In this document: positions 61,186-64,000 of the stretch, one piece after another
Layout: each line of letters begins with the position of its first letter
Numbering within the stretch: position 1 is the stretch's first letter
DNA from: Rhizoctonia solani
Lineage: Eukaryota > Basidiomycota > Agaricomycetes > Cantharellales > Ceratobasidiaceae
Direction: 5' to 3'
Assembly: GCF_016906535.1 (NCBI RefSeq)
Contig: NC_057371.1
Location: 744,001-808,000, forward strand
Length of the DNA: 64,000 nucleotides
Translations under genes and position numbers: made by a program
The notes under the pieces: model-generated
What the model was told of the DNA's origin: nothing
Database searches by the model: none
What the model saw: the letters and a program-made list of their open reading frames with translations, nothing else

Positions 61186-63032
61186 GGCTATCCCTAGATG
61201 ATATATCTTTGGGACTGGGACTGGGACTGGGACTGGGACTGGGACTGGGATGCTATTATCAAAACCCATGACTTTTTTAGTTGTCTTATCAGTGGTTTGA
61301 CTCCACGCTCGATTTTTGTAGTGCCACACAACCTTGTGTAATGATCCAGTCGCCAAATGTCCAAGGTTTTAGTATATAGCTGAAACTGTTCTAGACATCG
61401 TGCGACTTCCCTGCATTGCTTTCTCTATGTCAGGCCAATCGAATTGATTCATGCAACACATATTAGTACTGGGTACTACCGTTATACTCAACACTAAATG
61501 AATATACGCAGACCCAACAAAATCTAAGATATAAGATCTGCAAGTAGAGAAATATAAAAGATATTGGTCTTCGTATAGTTATGATTGTAATTTCTCCATT
61601 TCACTGTCTGTGTACTGGTCAAAATGGTGAGGGGCAAATTGCAGTATAATATAAGCCGTATGGGTCATATCCAAATACAAACGGGTGAGTGAAAGGATGC
61701 CCGAAATACTCAATACCTGCCTGGAAAATTAGGATCAGTGGGTGAGAACTCTACGTGTCTTCAGAGCTGCCTTCGTTCCCATCGCGCAAGAAAGAGGATA
61801 AAAATATTAAGTAAAAATCTGGGTGAATTTATACTGCACCGAGGCCGATTCGACACGTTGGCGATATTCCCCTGCCTTCCGGAACATTAGCACGTGCGAT
61901 AAAGGGTATCCAAGCTCCCTGTTAGCGTAGTATAGTTTCCGTTATCATCTCTCATGTTCGCGTTAGTAGACCCAGAGTGGCGACCGTTCGCCTGTACTAA
62001 ACAATTGCCGCATGGAGCACTTCGTATACCATGCGCATATACCTAGCTAATATGGCCAAATTCCACTGAGTGCTCAATCAAGTGCCCGGTAGGTGGTAAT
62101 TAAGGTCCAGACCAGCCTCTTATCGATTCTCGCGAATGTTCCGACGAATGAATCTCTGTTAACATAGCATAGCCCCTCGGCAACATCCGAAGCGATGACA
62201 CAAGTCCACGAGAATCATGATCAACATGAATCAACATTCGAGATTTTAATCGAGCAGCGCTGAGGAGCTGGGGTAAACTAACCAGTAAAACATGGCTTAA
62301 TCTATAGTCGGTAATATTAAGCATGGTAGGCTATCACTAGTTAAGTGTCCAACCCTGTAGATTGTTGATAGCCCAAAGAAGTACCAGGTGAAGCCAATTA
62401 AGAACGGAGCGTGGCGATTGCAAGATATAAACCAGCATCAAATAATAAATGAACCCATCTCAAGTATTCTTAGACAGTGCTCCCTGTGTAATTTGCAGCA
62501 ACTATTGCTCAAGACAGATTCGCAGACATGAAAGAGCACAGCTAGCAACACTACTAAGCGATTTTCATACAAGTAAGCTCAGCCTACCAAATAATATTGA
62601 ACTGAGGAATAGAACTAGGCTGCTTTGATTCTCGTTCGCCTAGTGTGTTTATCCGCTTGTCAGGCGCAATTTACTCAAATTTAACAGAAAGATATCACGG
62701 TGGTAGTGGGGCTCTGTAATCAAGCTAGGTGGAGTTCGACAAATCGACAAGAACGTAATCTCAGCGCTTACCAAACATTGGTCTTAGTAGCCTGCTGCCT
62801 CCTTGTGGACTCGTTTAAGTGTTAGCTGAAGAATAATACTGATCATATAACAAAGCATATGTCAAATCGGTTACCTGGTGTTGGCTGCCTGAGGTTCGAG
62901 TAAGGGAAACAAGGCTTATCGAATCATCAGAGACCGGCCCACCATACTTGAGTGGCTAATGGCGCGGAACGCACATGGTTGTACATATTAAGATAATGTA
63001 GTGTACGGGGTCCAAATTTCCTAGGCCCAGGC
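61186..63032. other. 1.8-kb intergenic region
   Basis: Apart from the hexamer repeat at 61211-61250, I see only short, domain-free frames and AT-rich DNA. Confidence 0.5.
61211..61250. repeat. (GGGACT)n microsatellite
   Basis: The hexamer GGGACT repeats exactly about 6.7 times in 40 bp, 26 bp after the MFS stop codon, so probably in its 3' UTR. Confidence 0.95.
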
Positions 63033-63730
63033 TCATTCTAATTTCTCCAGCTCCTCCAATCGTGCCATGACAACGTCTTGCTGGTTTCCTCAATCTCGCC
63101 CGCAAGGAACACTCGTCAAGAATAGCGTAGACCTAAAAACCCATAATTAGAATACGTATGTGCATAGTATATCTCTGTTTACCTTGTAGAAGTTGAAGAC
63201 AAGGTCAAGCTCACAACATTCTGGAAAATTGGTCTGATGGACTATAGCAAGTAATCTTGACGTGTAGCAACTGATGTAACTTACCAAGGACTTCGACAAA
63301 TAGGTGGATGGCTTCAAGGTATGCTAGCTCATTGTCGTTGGCGTCTACACATACGCAGAAGAACAACCCAGCGTATCTCCTGTATACGACCTTGTAGTTT
63401 CGGAACTGGGGTCATAGTTGAGCGAGGTAACTTAAAAACAAAAGAGTTCTTACTTCCACAAAATTGGATTGGTACTTTTGGTCCCTGGGAGCAACCAATC
63501 TGTGGACCTCTCCTCGAAGCCGAACCTATTGGGTGACAATCGCTGTGAACAGGACGACTATGTACAGTTGGTTGGGGCTGACCTTCTCGTCGTCCTCGAA
63601 CGGCACGTACCATTTGGATAAACGTGTTTTTCCTTGTCTGTTCTAACATGTATTGATTCGGTTAAATAACTTTACTGTTCATGTTAAAGTTTAGAAAAAT
63701 GTTTACCTGAACCAATATGAATCGAATCAT
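63033..63730 (-). CDS. APS2: Clathrin adaptor AP-2 sigma subunit
   Basis: Small subunit of the plasma-membrane AP-2 endocytic adaptor. The first exon (ATG at 63728-63730) gives M-I-R-F-I-L-V-Q; the next [12 protein letters not shown]; then [42 protein letters not shown], and V-Y-A-I-L-D-E. The remaining [11 protein letters not shown] and [13 protein letters not shown] are in other frames: one base is missing near 63112 and one near 63077. The Y-A-G-L and L-A-Y-L-E-A-I-H blocks favour AP-2 over AP-1 sigma. Confidence 0.92.
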
Positions 63731-64000
63731 GTGGTGGTTGAGGCCTGAGTTAGGAAGTCAGTGATGTTCCGTTACCTAATCATTATGACTGAGATTACCA
63801 ACCGCACTTGTAACCTAATCCGAGATCCCATACATGTGGTTCAGCTCGTACAACAAGAGTGACGGGACCACGTAGCACGGCTAGAATCAATTTTTTCAGC
63901 TATATGTTGCAATAAAATTTACTTTATTGTTATTAAAAGTGGTAAACTACAATATGTAGTCATGCATATAGTAACCCTCTCCCAGATCACACAGGAGAGA
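63731..64000. other. Upstream of AP-2 sigma
   Basis: Upstream region of the minus-strand AP-2 sigma gene to the window edge. No gene seen. Confidence 0.4.

Overview
The window is nuclear DNA from a filamentous fungus, most likely an agaricomycete basidiomycete. Genes sit on both strands with short gaps. Most are cut by many introns of about 45-80 bp, often with GTRNGT donors. Several products have a basidiomycete flavour, such as the GPI-anchored mannoprotein, the CE3 esterase and the paired metacaspases. A Rhizoctonia/Thanatephorus-type species is my best guess, but that is inference. I see no bacterial operons, CRISPR arrays, phage or confident tRNA/rRNA genes.

Layout. 1-136: perfect 34-bp inverted repeat. 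947-5391: two tandem minus-strand metacaspases. 5805-8447: GAR-domain microtubule-binding protein with a Kar9-like N-terminus (-). 10154-16069: CSC1/OSCA-type cation channel (+). 17003-17890: secreted CE3/SGNH esterase (+). 18123-20511: anoctamin (+). 20512-23368: gene-poor stretch with a palindrome. 23369-24766: unknown acidic coiled-coil protein (+). 24993-26695: NDUFAF7-like mitochondrial methyltransferase (-). 27027-27946: divergent protein kinase (+). 28285-31257: HSE1 (ESCRT-0) (-), divergent from 31427-32112 MMS2 (ubiquitin E2 variant) (+). 32178-32587: histone H4 (-). 33550-35849: secreted 5'-nucleotidase-type phosphoesterase (-). 36817-38788: MYND zinc-finger protein (-). 39193-40420: polynucleotide-kinase-like P-loop protein (+). 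40983-43684: disordered unknown protein (-). 45535-46176: RPL33 (-), divergent from 46372-46866 BUD20 (+). 47029-48341: unknown protein with an N-terminal anchor (+). 48503-50183: ArgJ-type ornithine acetyltransferase (-). 50827-55209: chromodomain protein (+). 55676-56917: GPI-type mannoprotein (+). 57237-58957: LEO1 (+). 59208-61185: MFS transporter (+). 63033-63730: AP-2 sigma (-).

The strongest cross-cutting observation is that about twenty reading-frame breaks in conserved genes are each repaired by restoring one base, usually in a short homopolymer. They hit genes that cannot easily be lost, including histone H4, AP-2 sigma, LEO1 and BUD20. Every clear case is a lost base and none needs an insertion to be removed. 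This looks like a consensus (assembly) deletion bias rather than decay, and it is worse after about 29 kb. Readers should not call these genes pseudogenes.

Biologically, the most interesting points are the two metacaspases, which both read D-C-S-H-S-G where the family reads D-S/C-C-H-S-G; four well-supported GC-AG introns; and a LEO1 gene whose first coding exon is just the ATG. Most of the rest is housekeeping: vesicle traffic (HSE1, AP-2), ubiquitin signalling (MMS2), chromatin and transcription (H4, LEO1, chromodomain), ribosome assembly (RPL33, BUD20), arginine synthesis and membrane channels. I found no convincing new multi-gene system.
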